This document shows, piece after piece, positions 8,977 to 20,384 of a DNA stretch of 64,000 nt (the stretch's first letter is position 1; each line of letters starts with the position of its first letter). This DNA comes from Psilocybe azurescens (Eukaryota; Basidiomycota; Agaricomycetes; Agaricales; Agrocybaceae). The stretch is from the NCBI GenBank assembly GCA_023853785.1, contig JAJIRX010000160.1:1-64000 (forward strand), written 5' to 3'. The notes beneath the pieces are model-generated. The model worked only from the letters and a program-made list of their open reading frames with translations. It was not told the origin of the DNA and searched no databases. The translations under genes and the position numbers were made by a program.

Positions 8977-11900
8977 TCATGGAGGATCCAGCGGATAGTG
9001 ATAGACTTTTCTAAAGATGCCCCAAACAACATCCATAGTAGCAACGACATCCTCGAGCGCATGCTTAAAGGCATCTCCATTAAACCATTTAAATGAGAAG
9101 ATATTCTCTACAGGCACCAAGCCATATGTTTCTGGCACAGATAGTGGCGACACCTTTGTAAAAATGTTTCTTCTGTGATCTCTTCGTGAGATTTTCGTGT
9201 CATTGGCGTGGTCGTTATCGTAGGCTCAGTGTCCTTCAGAGGGGATACCGGGGTGTGGATTAGTGATGGCGCAGTACTGGTTGGCGTAATTTCAGATGAA
9301 ATGACATTCGACGTCTCTATGGGCGGCTCGCCAGGCCATCGGAGGCCTGTACTTGCGTAGATTGTTTTAGTGATAGTCACAACAGGGATATCTGGCCATG
9401 ACTCGATCTGACCGAAATTACCATCGCTGATTCTGTGTAATCGGCGCATGTTGTCCATTAATTGATAAATGAGACAAAATGCAACCAAAAGAATAGACCA
9501 TGTGGAGATGAAGTACCACTTCAGTCCGAGGGGGGCATGCTTGGCCGTGGATTTTTGGACCATCAACGATAGCTCTGGCTTGCTATATTCTTCCACCGAA
9601 TAGCGCAGCAGCCGATTTCCATCAGGCAGTGCATAATGATAATCAAAATTGGAACTCAGAGAACTGATATCGAGGCCTAAGTAAACTTCAGTTTAATAGA
9701 TTTTGAAACATGAGAAAATAAGCACTTACCGGGGATAAAGTCCACATATACCTCTAATCGTGCGACAGACACGAAGAAAGTCGGTAGGAGAATCTCCAGT
9801 GCCGATACTTCGCTACATTTTTGGCGTCCTTCCCAGAAAGTGCATGGTTCTCTTTGACGATATAATCTATCACCATTGACCCGCCAACCGAGGATCCAAC
9901 ATGAGCTTTAACCCAGCAGATCCATTCTTTGCCACCCAGCTCCTCGAAAGACGCGGCTCCAGCCGTAATGTCTGAGCCTGTTTTGATAGTTTCCGATCTA
10001 ACAGGGACGCCATCAAGGCTAGCGCAGATAGTGTGCACTTTGCCGTGCAAATGTGTTTTACCAGAATCCGCGATATGATGAAAATTTGGCGACCCGCATG
10101 TTATGCCAAACTGAAGCCATCCGGAATCCACTAGTGGTGGTGTCTGCAAGGTGACCCTGACAGCGTACCCGGTAGGAAAAATATTGACGTTAGGTGCAAG
10201 CGGTGTCACCGTCACGAACACTGAAGGAATTATGCAGGGTCCGTTGGGTTTACTGCGCATGAGATGGGGTGTTCGTGGGTTGGGCGAATTGGATGAGACA
10301 TAGGATAGGTTGTTATTAGGTGTCCGCGGACGAGTAGGAGGTCGCGCGCTGGAATTCATAATGACGGGGTAAAGCGTGTCAAAGTATTTTAGCACTATCC
10401 TCGCACCATCTTCGCTGCACCTCGTAAACCCGTTTTTCTGGAGTACTGTCTTTCGGGTTTGCGGATCGTGTTGAATGTCTCCTGTGGGGTTAAAGACTTC
10501 GACCGATGCGCCATCCACTTCATTGCGAATCACGATAGATGTAGACTCAGTATCTGCGGCGAGGACAGTAAACCGAGGCAGTACTATGGGCTCCAGATCA
10601 GCGGGCTTTCCTTGGAGAGATGTCGTAGACCCATTGAGGCGCGCCAAGACCGTTCTTGGAGTTATAAGAATAGTCCCTGAGATAGTAAAAGTGAAAATGT
10701 TTTTGATAGGAGTTTGCAACTCATTCATATTGAGATGAAGCGTAATAGGAGAACCAGGGCGTGTAGGACTAGGCAACGATAAATCGGCATGCGATTGAGT
10801 TGCGAGTGATGCGATTGAAGATGGAGTCTCGGATGGTGATAAATTCGACGAAGGTAAGGTGGCTGTCGATCCTTCAAAGGAATATTCGCCGACATTAGAT
10901 ACAGGAAGGGGGCACGCAGTAACGACGAGCTTGATGAATTAGTTCTCGCCGCGAGAAAACCTGGTACGGAATCTTGGACTGCGATACTTAGAGACGAAGG
11001 TGAAGGTTGAGATTGAGGTCCGTTTGAGTCCAATGATGTCGTCCTAGTACTCACTGCCGAATGTTCACTCGAAGAACCCGTCTCAAAGCCGGTATAGCCA
11101 GCTGCGCCAGAAACCTCCCATTTGTTCGGATAACCATGGGGCCATGATACGTCAGATCCTTTGGCCTCAAGGCCCACATCCAGGCCAAGCAATGTTGCAA
11201 CACCAGGGAACCATATTCCCTGACATTGTCCTTTATATTCGACGTGCATTAAGACACCTTCAGTTTGAGGATTGCTTGAGCTTGTTCCTTTGCCGCGTAC
11301 TATGCAAGTCATCTCTCCTTTACTGTCTTCAACGCCCACTCTTCGTCGGCCACTTTCATCACCGGGAATGTCTAGATATTTCGTTGGTTTAGCCCATCTT
11401 ATTCGTATGCGTTCAGCACTGGGAAAGCTTCCTTGTATCACGCAAGCATCCGTCGTGTTTGCCGCAGATGAATCAGAGGATTCGTCATCGGCAAAATTGT
11501 TGTAAGAATTTGAACGAGAAGGTTTTGACGAAGTGGTCCGTGTAACATGAGGCTCCGACGTAAGGTCCCAGGCAGCGTTGTCCTCTTCCATTGACGACAA
11601 CGAAGCAAAGGAGGTAGATGTGTTGACAGACGGCGGAAATATGCGCAGCTTAATATAATTTTGCAGGCAGCGCGGACTGGGAATGGAAAGCTAGGGTAAA
11701 AAGCATTCAGTGGCAGTGAAAGTGATAGTATAGATGGTTACGCACAAGATAGGGCGACCGCGGTGGTCTGCCTAAGAACGGGATCCACATATCAATAGCA
11801 GCCATGAAGAAGGCTTGGTTTCTCTCTCCAATAGAAGGCCGTCTTCTGCTCGCAGGAGTTCTTCCTGTATCTAACGGGCTGGTATCATTTCTTCGCGGAG

Positions 11901-12605
11901 GAAACACTTTTGGGAGCACAAAAGATATGCTATAGCCGCTGACGAGAATTTGGCCGATATATTGAGCATCAATAGGGGATACATTGTCGCCGTTGTCCGC
12001 TTTGAGTGAACGGCTTGAGGTCGTGTTTCCATTGAAGTTAGAGAAATTGAAGACAGAGTTGAAGTCTTCATTTAACCGTTGAGGGAGGCCCAACGCTCGA
12101 GCTGCGTTGTGAAGAAGAGGAAAGACGGTCGATGAAAAGTTGTATGGAACACCATTCTGGTCAAGAGGATGGACCTGGGACGTGTGAATTTTCACATTCT
12201 CCTCTAGATATACATGCGTTATAATATCGAAAACGAACCAATTGTCAGAATTACTAACCTGGGAAAAGTGGGATGGTTGATCCAGGAGTTACTGAATCCA
12301 GTGGTACACATATCTATTCAACAAAAAGATATAAGGCCGGCTATCACACACACATACATCTGAGACGAAGGAACCTTGAGGAACATTCTAATAGAGGCAC
12401 CATCCTGCCCCTGTTTAGCTTTGCCTTCAATCGCCACTCGGGTAATGACATTCAATTTCTGTTGACCAATGCCGCCAGAAGTGACTGTTGGCGAGTAACT
12501 AGAACTGTTGTTCTGAGCGCGAAAATGGCTTGAACGCGACGGTGTCGACATCATTGAAGGGGGGCTGAAAGATGGTTCATATCGTGAATTAGTGGGCACT
12601 GGCAT
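8977..12605 (-). CDS. Large membrane-anchored protein of unknown function
   Basis: The probable start is MPVPTNSRYEPSFSPP at 12605. Readable exons are 12605-12358, 12313-12259, 12203-11746 and 11690 to about 9732, then a final exon to the stop at 8977 (ends KVYHYPLDPP). Two small exons are joined by GTATGT and GTTAGT donors. The middle is rich in Ser/Thr/Pro and has several beta-rich, conserved-looking blocks. A hydrophobic segment (WYFISTWSILLVAFCLIYQL) near the C-terminus is a likely transmembrane helix. Three apparent one-base losses (about 10908-10912, 9808 and 9160-9164) must be bridged to keep the frame; two fall in G or A runs. I do not recognise the family. Good coding character over ~3.3 kb argues that it is real. 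Confidence 0.72.
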
Positions 12606-12997
12606 AGAGAACGGTAGAGGAACCGTGGCAGACAGAAGGCTTGAGGCGGGTAAAAAAATAAAAAAGCAGAACAATAGGAATCGGGCAATATATGTATCCA
12701 GAACAGCGCCACAGACTGAGTGACTGAGAACAGTGCACTTGAGGGAGCTGAAAATGGGCGAGACCACGGATGTTAAGGTTTCGGTTTATCAGGCGGTGCC
12801 CTTTGGCGCGACTGGTTGTAAACAGTCGCGTCAAATACAATTACACGTGCAAATAACCGAATTCAACATTGTCAGACCATGTAGTGCATGGCCAACTTAA
12901 AGACGACTCAAAACAGCATATTGATTGGGAGAAAAGGTACGTATACACAGACGTAGATTTTATAGTACAGAAAAATGAAAAGAAAATCTTCGACGAT
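12606..12997. other. Intergenic spacer, tandem genes
   Basis: This sequence separates the stop of the RPA gene (12998) from the start of the unknown membrane protein, both on the minus strand. It presumably holds the promoter of the latter. No specific motif can be supported. Confidence 0.4.
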
Positions 12998-15243
12998 CTA
13001 CCTAGCCCATGCAGAATACAATAAATCTCGCATTGCCATTGCCTCTTCCTTGTAGTTCAGAGGGTGGATGCGAGATATACCATACCTGATACGCGTCGTC
13101 TCCTATTGAATGAGCGGGATGAGCCTAAGATTGTATGAAGTTAAGATTGCATGACTTGCATTATACGTATCCTGTTTGGCGCGGCAAGAGAAATTAAAAG
13201 TGTTGCAATTGGCCCTGTGCATCCTTGCATCGTACTCGGAAGGATTATTGGCCTAGCGTCAATAAGCTTATGTTTTGGGTGGAGATGCTGAGACTGATGT
13301 CTACACACTTTTATCTCAAGCAATTCATTGGCAGAAATGCCAAATACAGCGGTCCCGACATCGTTGAATCCCTGAAGCCAAGCCTGACCAGAATAATCAG
13401 CGACGGCCATAGACATAATGTATCTGTAGGTGGGTTCAAAGCCAGGACAGATAGAAAGCGAGACAAAGACAGACCTATGTTCAGGTGCGCCGAAGCTTTG
13501 ATTGCATTTCTCGCATCTCCAGGATCCATTCACATCAACGACTTTCTTGTTACAGTTGGGTGTCGGACATGCAGGATAAGAAATATTATCATTCTTGATG
13601 TGCATGATTGTAGCACGGGTCGAAAATGTCTCCGGTTTCTCAGGCATACCGTATCCAGCTTGTTTGATTTCGTCCAAGCTTCGAATTTCAGCACGATTGA
13701 AACCAAATGTTGACGTGCTACCTCCGACGTTTGAATGAGCCTTAAACGTTTGATCCGTGCCCAAGTTGTCGTACCAGCCGCGAAGGCTGAAGCATTCCTC
13801 GATGTCAGGATTGATCTGCATAGTGCTTGAGCTAAACATAGAAAGGGAACGCCCTAATGACATATGCTTGAGATACAATCATTTGAATGCCAAAGACGAG
13901 GTACCTCCAAAGTCTCCAACTTTAACCCCTTTGAAAGCAATGATAGGGTTCGACTCGGGAACATTGTACTGCTCTGCTTGCTTACCCCAGAGAGTGAGGC
14001 GAACAGAGAATTCGGATTTATCAACCAGTGTCAGATCACGCTTGAGGATCTAGTAAAATTAGCAAGAATGTTGCGGTGACAATGATCGAGTGATGTACCT
14101 GGCGGTTCTGTTTTGTAGATGTAATTTCAGACAGTGGCGAGGTCTCCTTTATAACACCGATGACATCTAATATGGTCCATTGAGATCTGGAAATTGACAG
14201 TCTGGAGGCATCACATACCACATATCGCATCTTTATTCAATCCTTCCAGAGCATTCAAAGGCACGAAGTTATACTTTATTGTAGGTAAATTGGTGGTTTC
14301 ATGGCACTAAAATGAGATATGTTATTTCTTGATCGGAAAAGAAAGACAAAATGCACACCTCCTCGACTTCGGTATTTCGCTCAAAGCTGAGTTCGTAGTC
14401 ATTGTTGACATTGGAAAATTTCTTCTTCGCTAGATTTACCCGAGCTTTTGAAATGAAATATACCTTCCCTTCTTCTAACTTGGGATACAGTTCGTCGACA
14501 ACAAGATTAAAGCCGGTTCCCCGAATTTCCCCAGAATCGTCCATCAATGTGACATTAAAGAGCTTTCCCTCGCCGCGAGCGTTTGACCACGTTTTGATGT
14601 CAGATTTCTGGGTAACACGAGCCTTGATGGTCCACCCATTTTGATACGGGCTGAGGCCTTCAATGGGGAAAATATTGCCTTGACGCCCGTTATTTGCGGG
14701 CGCCTGAGGCCGAGACGCAGAAGCAATAGCTGGAGCAGCCTGCGGCGTTGACGCCCCGAGGTAGATGTAGCTTGGGCCTGTTTGACAACAGCAGGAGAAT
14801 CGATGGGTTGGTCTGCAGGTTCTATCTGCTGCGGATCACCAATCTTGTCGGCAGTATGCTCGAGGACACGAAGAGCAAGAATGATTACAAGCCTGTAAAC
14901 ATGTCAACGTTTGTTTTGTAAATGGATGCGACGCGTACCTCTTCTCTTGAACGTAGTTACATGTGAGTTTCTCAATAACGGCGATAGTATTCTTTGTGAT
15001 CAAGTTCTCTTGCACAAGCTCATTGAGCTGGGTCGCCAGCATTGCCTGCATGTAGTGTTGACCATCGGAAATGATTATACGATAGCGTTCTGGAGGTGCC
15101 GAGATGGGTGCGTTCGCGTTGTTGCCGACTTTTTTGATGGAAAGAAACTGGAGAGTATATTCGCGATCAAATACACCCACATCCTCGGGAAGTGAGTTCT
15201 GGAAGAGTTTGACGCTGCCATCCGATAGTTTTGGCTGAGCCAT
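12998..15243 (-). CDS. RFA1: Replication protein A large subunit (RPA70/Rfa1)
   Basis: This is the single-stranded DNA-binding subunit of the nuclear RPA trimer, used in replication, repair and checkpoint signalling. The start [17 protein letters not shown] at 15243 opens the N-terminal OB fold. After exon 1 (ends 14939) comes a Pro/Ala/Gln linker, then DBD-A ([20 protein letters not shown]) and DBD-B ([22 protein letters not shown]). DBD-C follows, with its zinc ribbon CPTPNC...WRCEKC. The protein ends [15 protein letters not shown]...LLYSAWAR. About seven small introns are readable; the last (13159-13103) has a GC-AG donor, gcaagt. The linker frame requires one more G at the C run 14754-14757, probably an assembly error. 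Confidence 0.95.
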
Positions 15244-15472
15244 GTTGTATATTTCTTTGAGCTGGCGGGGATGATGGTCGTGACGAAGAATGAGTTATTG
15301 CTGTGACAGAGTGTGACTGAACGCGTTTTCTGTGCGCTTGCATACGCGGTGATCCATCAAACAACAGTAATTAACGACCAACAAAGCAGCCCTGAAGGCA
15401 AAGGCTTGACTTAGAAAACTGAAACAAGATTCGAGGAAAATGGGACATGTTCTCTTTATTCGTACCCCTTGC

Positions 15473-15714
15473 TCAATGAGCTCCCGGGGAGATCCTTTTG
15501 GTTGGCTCAGTGTCCTTGTGGTTCAAGGCCTCGACCGGAAGACAACCGGAAGACTTCCTTGACCAGTTCACCATCTGGTTAGTATGTCGCGTCCCTTCGC
15601 CCTGGTTGACAGAACTGTAAATTTCGGCGGTGGCACCTGGTGGCATGAACTTTCCGAAACTTAAGTCGACGTGATTGCAAATGTTCTCCCGAATCGTATC
15701 CGACTTTTTGCCAT
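15473..15714 (-). CDS. Possible 80-residue protein, frame broken by one base
   Basis: ATG at 15714 is followed by GCAAAAAGT. In the given sequence the ATG frame closes quickly. If the A run had six instead of five A, the frame would stay open for about 80 residues to the stop at 15473, with readable sequence such as NICNHVDLSFGKFMPPGA and RHTNQMVNWSRKSSGCLP. The run-length problem matches what is seen in neighbouring conserved genes. I do not recognise the protein. It may equally be an untranslated stretch or the last exon of something larger. Confidence 0.35.
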
Positions 15715-15945
15715 TGTAATTGAAAAAGTGGAGTAAAGGTCAACCAAAACATGTATGTATCAATCATTATATTATGCATTATAGCTAATATATACGTATA
15801 TATATAATATGTTACTATGGAAAAACAATTAACTAACAAGATGTCAAATGGAAATTCGAAAGCCAATCGAAAGCAAGTAAGAAAAAAAATCATGTCAGAG
15901 CAAAGAAACATTTGACGTTGGACACCATCTCCTCTAGGAATAGTG

Positions 15946-17443
15946 TCAGTTGGATTTCAAGATGGCCCTTCTAGTCGCATCCCGCCCTGCTTTGAGGAGA
16001 ACGGAAAGTTCGTTGCCCCCAGTCCCGCGGACAGGTCCTTTCCCGGATGCCCTGGCAGCTTGAAGTCGGTCAATCATCGCGCTCGCAGGACATCCTCCCC
16101 GTGCACCGGGGGTGGATCGAGACATTGTTACTACATAGAGGCAGGCAATGCGAATGTGTTGGTCTCTGAGGCGTTTTAGAGCTGTAATTGCAGTGTCGTA
16201 AGGATCACGAAGAGTAGGCGTCGATCGTGCCACTTCGCGCACAGAAAGAGAGGTTGATGAAAGCTGTCTGAGATATTCCTGATGTTTTCCTGGCATGTAT
16301 CGCCTCATTCTATCCATGAAACCCAGATCGGCACGCTTGTTCTCTGGCGAAGGAGCAGGATAGCGTCTCTGCCCAAGTTTATGGTCAACGTCCAGGAAAA
16401 TGTCAAGGGCGTGCATGACACTGCTCTGGCCTGCCGATGGTCCGCTGAGATCAAGAGGTTCTGATACGTCGACTCCTTCGTAAATCCAGCCCGGTTCTGT
16501 GGGACCTTTCGCGTCACTGCCCTCAAACCATGGACGAATATCCCAGTAGAAGACGTGAGGGTCGCAAATGGGGCGAACGGATTGGATTATTTCACTGATT
16601 GTGTCGACAATTCCAGATAAACGAGTGAGATCTCTCGCGACTTTTGATATAGAGGTCAAGTCTCTAATATTGGGAAGGGAGGTGTAGTCATCAATTATCC
16701 GTAAGATTTCTACCCCGCGTAGCTCGGCCCTTGCAGAGGATTGATAGAAATTCCTTTCGTCATCGGTTCCTGAGAACAAATTAACGAATCGAATATTGTC
16801 GATGGATAGGGGTTGTTCAGGATTTATGAGCTCCCAATTCCATAGTACAGTATCAGCGAACGTAAGCACTGGAGCCATTCCAAGGTGGCGAGAGATTTGC
16901 GTCAAAGGAATTGCCAAGGCCTTGGGCACAAGAGCCGGCGTTCCGTCAGGACGAGGCATTGAATGGACGTAGAAATTGACGAGCCATGCAAGAACCATAT
17001 GCGCGCGTTGGGAAGAACGCAAATCAGTTTGAAGGGGTGTACAGTCTAGCACAGGCCACTGAATAGTAAAAAAGACGCGTTTGTCAAGTGGTTGTCTACT
17101 AAAAGATCAATGGGATGATACTTACGGACGCGATATTTGATCTCCATCTTTCTCCAAAGGCACGTTTGGAAACGGCGTCTTCCGAATCATCTTCGGCCAG
17201 ACTAAGATTTCCATTCGCGTCGCACAAAGCATCCTCCCAAATGCTGTAGTCTGGTGCCAGACGCTGAAGGGGTTTGGGAGGAAAGAAACCGGAACGGGTG
17301 TCGATGTCATATGAACTCTGGAGACGTCTCTCAGGAATGGCTTTGTAGTTGAGGTTGAAGGTGGAGCTAAACAGGGAAAGGGCCAACTTGATAAACAAGC
17401 GAAAGAAGATAGGTGGAGTCTGAAGGACATTGACGACGTCCAT
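15946..17443 (-). CDS. Indoleamine 2,3-dioxygenase
   Basis: A haem enzyme that opens the indole ring of L-tryptophan with O2 to give N-formylkynurenine, the first step toward kynurenine and NAD. It has two exons, 17443-17126 and 17058-15946 (GTAAGT donor), 476 residues, uninterrupted. The N-terminal part reads DYSIWEDAL. The C-terminal half carries the family's haem-side block RRYMPGKHQEYLRQL; its His (~365) matches the proximal haem ligand of human IDO1 (MPPAHRNFL). The substrate-side GTGGNEL loop is followed by LKAGRDATRRAIL. Tryptophan dioxygenase (TDO) is excluded by these motifs. A short hydrophobic stretch near residue 10-30 (FFRLFIKLALSLF) could be membrane-associated, but I would not call it a signal peptide. 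Confidence 0.95.
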
Positions 17444-18308
17444 TGCTGAAGAGAAAGAGGGAGATGAGCTGGAAATGCGCGAGATGGTTAAGCTCTTATA
17501 GAAATTTGAAGAAAAAGCTTACGCCACATCATAACACCAACGGAACGGGACTGCTCCCTGAGTTATGTTCTTGCCCCTTGTCGGAGGAAAGCCCGTTTTG
17601 CATGTGTCCGGGACCCGCCATTATTGGAGGGTTGGATCTAATCTCTCCTCAAAGGCCTTAGCTCCGTTGTTGACTGGATCTTTCACTCAGGAGGAGAAAG
17701 GTTCAATATATATCAAGAATTCCCACGCACCTCCATCCCAATCAATTGTCCTTTTGATTTATCTGCTGCCTGTTAAGTTTCCAGAAATAAAATCTGTCTT
17801 GGTAACAACTCTGTGCTGCTGCGCTGTGTCAAAGACTTATCTCGATGCAGTGCCCCGACACGGTAGTCCACAGCTTTTGATTGCACGTCATTCAAAAATC
17901 ATTTTCTTACAATAGCCATCTTGAGAGCGTCCTTCCAGTGATGATGATTGTTTTTCTCGGCGATTTGCATGTTTGCGCCAGAAGTGCCAAAAAATGTGAT
18001 GCCAGGAACCTAGATTAGTCTGGCGCCCACAACGATCCGACCGAATCCTTATATTTTTTTTTTTGAGCGGCAACGTGCTTGGACCCTGCTGACACAAGAA
18101 AATCGACCTTTCTCCTTCCCGTTTCGATCGCGTTTGAGACTTTGAGCTTCTGGACCTCTCAAGGGTTACCAGCGCTCACCCTTACTTTTCATCTGTGGAT
18201 CTTTTGACTTTTTTTGGTCAATCACTCAAGTCATGCCTGCTTGCTCGGATATTTCTATTCCCGGTAACATTCGCGTAACTCCTCATACCAGTAAACACAC
18301 CAGGCATA
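17444..18308. other. Intergenic region upstream of IDO
   Basis: About 860 bp between the IDO start and the 3' end of the HIBCH gene, both on the minus strand. It must hold the IDO promoter. No ORF looks coding. A T9-type tract lies near 18052-18062. Confidence 0.5.
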
Positions 18309-20149
18309 TCATTTTGACTGATGTTTCCACTTTAACCATACTTGATTGCCATCCGCATTGTCGGTCAACTCGCACCTTCGCTGCACAACTTCGAGCAGTT
18401 TTTCCTTGACTCCCATCTTGCCCGGACGCAGCTCCGCAAATCTGGCAAGTAATTCATCGAATCGAAGGCCTAGTCCTCCGCCGGACGCGTGAGAACCTGT
18501 AACCACAGAACCAATCTCTTCCTCAGTGGGCAAGGCATACTTCAATGGATTTGAAATGGTGCCTGATGTCAGTTCCGCCGGGAAGCTGAGGGAAGGTGCC
18601 GATGACAAGAAAGGCGATTTCGGGTCGAAAAATCGGGAAACGATTTCGGCAGAGACCTCCTTGAGGGTCGAAGGTGACCAGTTGGGACGCTCCTTAGTTT
18701 TCTTGAAAATGACTGCATCAACGCCTGTCTGGAAATCGGGACTTGCACCATGCTGCGATTAATGTCAGATGACGTCCATAAGTACCTCGAATGATGTCAA
18801 CTCACACAAAAGGCTGTGGCTATCCTGAGTTCCATCTCCAGTGATTGAAGAAGTGATAGTTTGGATCCTCGGCGTATGGCTTGCAAAGCAACTTTTAGAC
18901 TAGTGGGACTGCGCTGGTGCAACATGGTCAACGTGTCCGAAGCCCATTTCGCTATCTCTGCATCTTCACCATTGGAAAATATCTCCAGATCATTGATAAT
19001 AGCCTCGACCTTGTTGTGACGGAAAGCATAATCGAGCGCGACTCGCTTCGCACCTGTGAAGGGCGCAGGAGTTTCTGTGGGTTCACGCTCCGCGGAAAGA
19101 TCCTCAATAGTGCGATCCACTAGACTGGCGTGTGGTTGGTTTAGCTCAGCAAGCCGGTCAAGGAGCATAGGAATTCTTCTTGACGGAATGTAATGTGTAG
19201 CGAGGCCGTGTTCGCTGGAAGATGTGCAAATAATGAGAACCAAAACAGAATGTGGAAGCATAACGGACTTACAACACGGCTCTCCCTGATATAGTATCGG
19301 AAGTAAGCGCAAGATATGTTCCAATTTCACCATCTAGCCTCGATAAGAAATAACTACCGCCAACATCTGGGCAGTAACCTATTTTTGTTTCAGGCATAGC
19401 GTAGACGGTCTTTTCGGTGGCGATTCGAAACGAGGCATTAGCCGCCAACCCGACCCCACCTCCCACTGACTATTGAATCAGAGATGCATAGTTGTAAAGA
19501 AAAAATAGACACCCACTAGTCATGCCATCCAGAATAGCAATGTAAGGTTTTTTGAGCGCTGCAAGAATGAAATCCAATTCAAATCTTTTTGATCCTTGAA
19601 CCCTTCTGAACAAACAATCACAAAATATAGAAGACTCACTCTCGTTTGAAAAATTCGGTCGCAAGTGGACGAGTTGCAGGATCTGCCGCTTTATTAGCAA
19701 CACCTAGGGAAATTGATGTCAACTGGGTGTGCTTCTTTTCATTGTCGGCGTAGACTTACTTCCTACATCACCTCCGATGCAAAAAGCACGCCCATTCCCT
19801 CGTGCAACAATGGTACCGCAGAGGTCGGAAGAACTCCATTCCTAACACATTGCATCAATAACAACTACAGACCCGAACATGGTAAAATAAACCTCAATCT
19901 TAGGTCGGAGAGTCGACAGCATGGTGTCATCGAGGGCATTGAGCTTTGATGGTCTGTTGAGAATGTATGTTCGAAGCGAAGAATTGGACTCAAAAGGACG
20001 GTCGGCTTGAAAGTGTCCGTTAGGAGTAAGAAAAACAGGTTTGCTAAGCCACTTACATCGTCGGAAGATAGAGTGGTGGAAGTAGACATCATATGTTGCC
20101 CTATGGCTGTTGTTCTTTGGCAGGCTACGCGAACGGAGCCACGGGACAT
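18309..20149 (-). CDS. 3-hydroxyisobutyryl-CoA hydrolase (enoyl-CoA hydratase family)
   Basis: A mitochondrial valine-catabolism enzyme that hydrolyses 3-hydroxyisobutyryl-CoA. The crotonase fold is evident in order: LRTYILNRPSKLNALDDTM, ARGNGRAFCIGGDV, KPYIAILDGMTMGGGVGLA (exon junction), then PETKIGYCPDVGGSYFLSRL with the catalytic Glu and Asp region. The HIBCH-specific C-terminal half follows (SLEMELRIATAFC, PDFQTGVDAVIFKK). Multiple small introns are present. The start at MSRGSVRVACQRTT (20149) gives an Arg-containing N-terminus compatible with mitochondrial import; an in-frame upstream ATG at 20197 is the alternative. The joint of the first intron (near 20010-20050) does not phase cleanly, so the exact N-terminal exon is uncertain. 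It is divergent from TBCE, 235 bp away. Confidence 0.92.
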
Positions 20150-20384
20150 TTGCTGCGGATGGTTGAAACCAACATCAGAGACTACTTGCTCCCGCACGAA
20201 AAATACGTGACTATGGCGCGGCTTCCGACGGAGACCGAATTTTGGACGTAGAAGACGGAAGTGGTCACTGGTCAGATGGACGTCGGAAGACCTTGTTGCG
20301 CAGTTGGGTCACAAGAACGACATATTTTATGGTTAGGGTTTGACTCTATCATTCAACTTCAAATCAAACGCAACAGTTTCGCTT

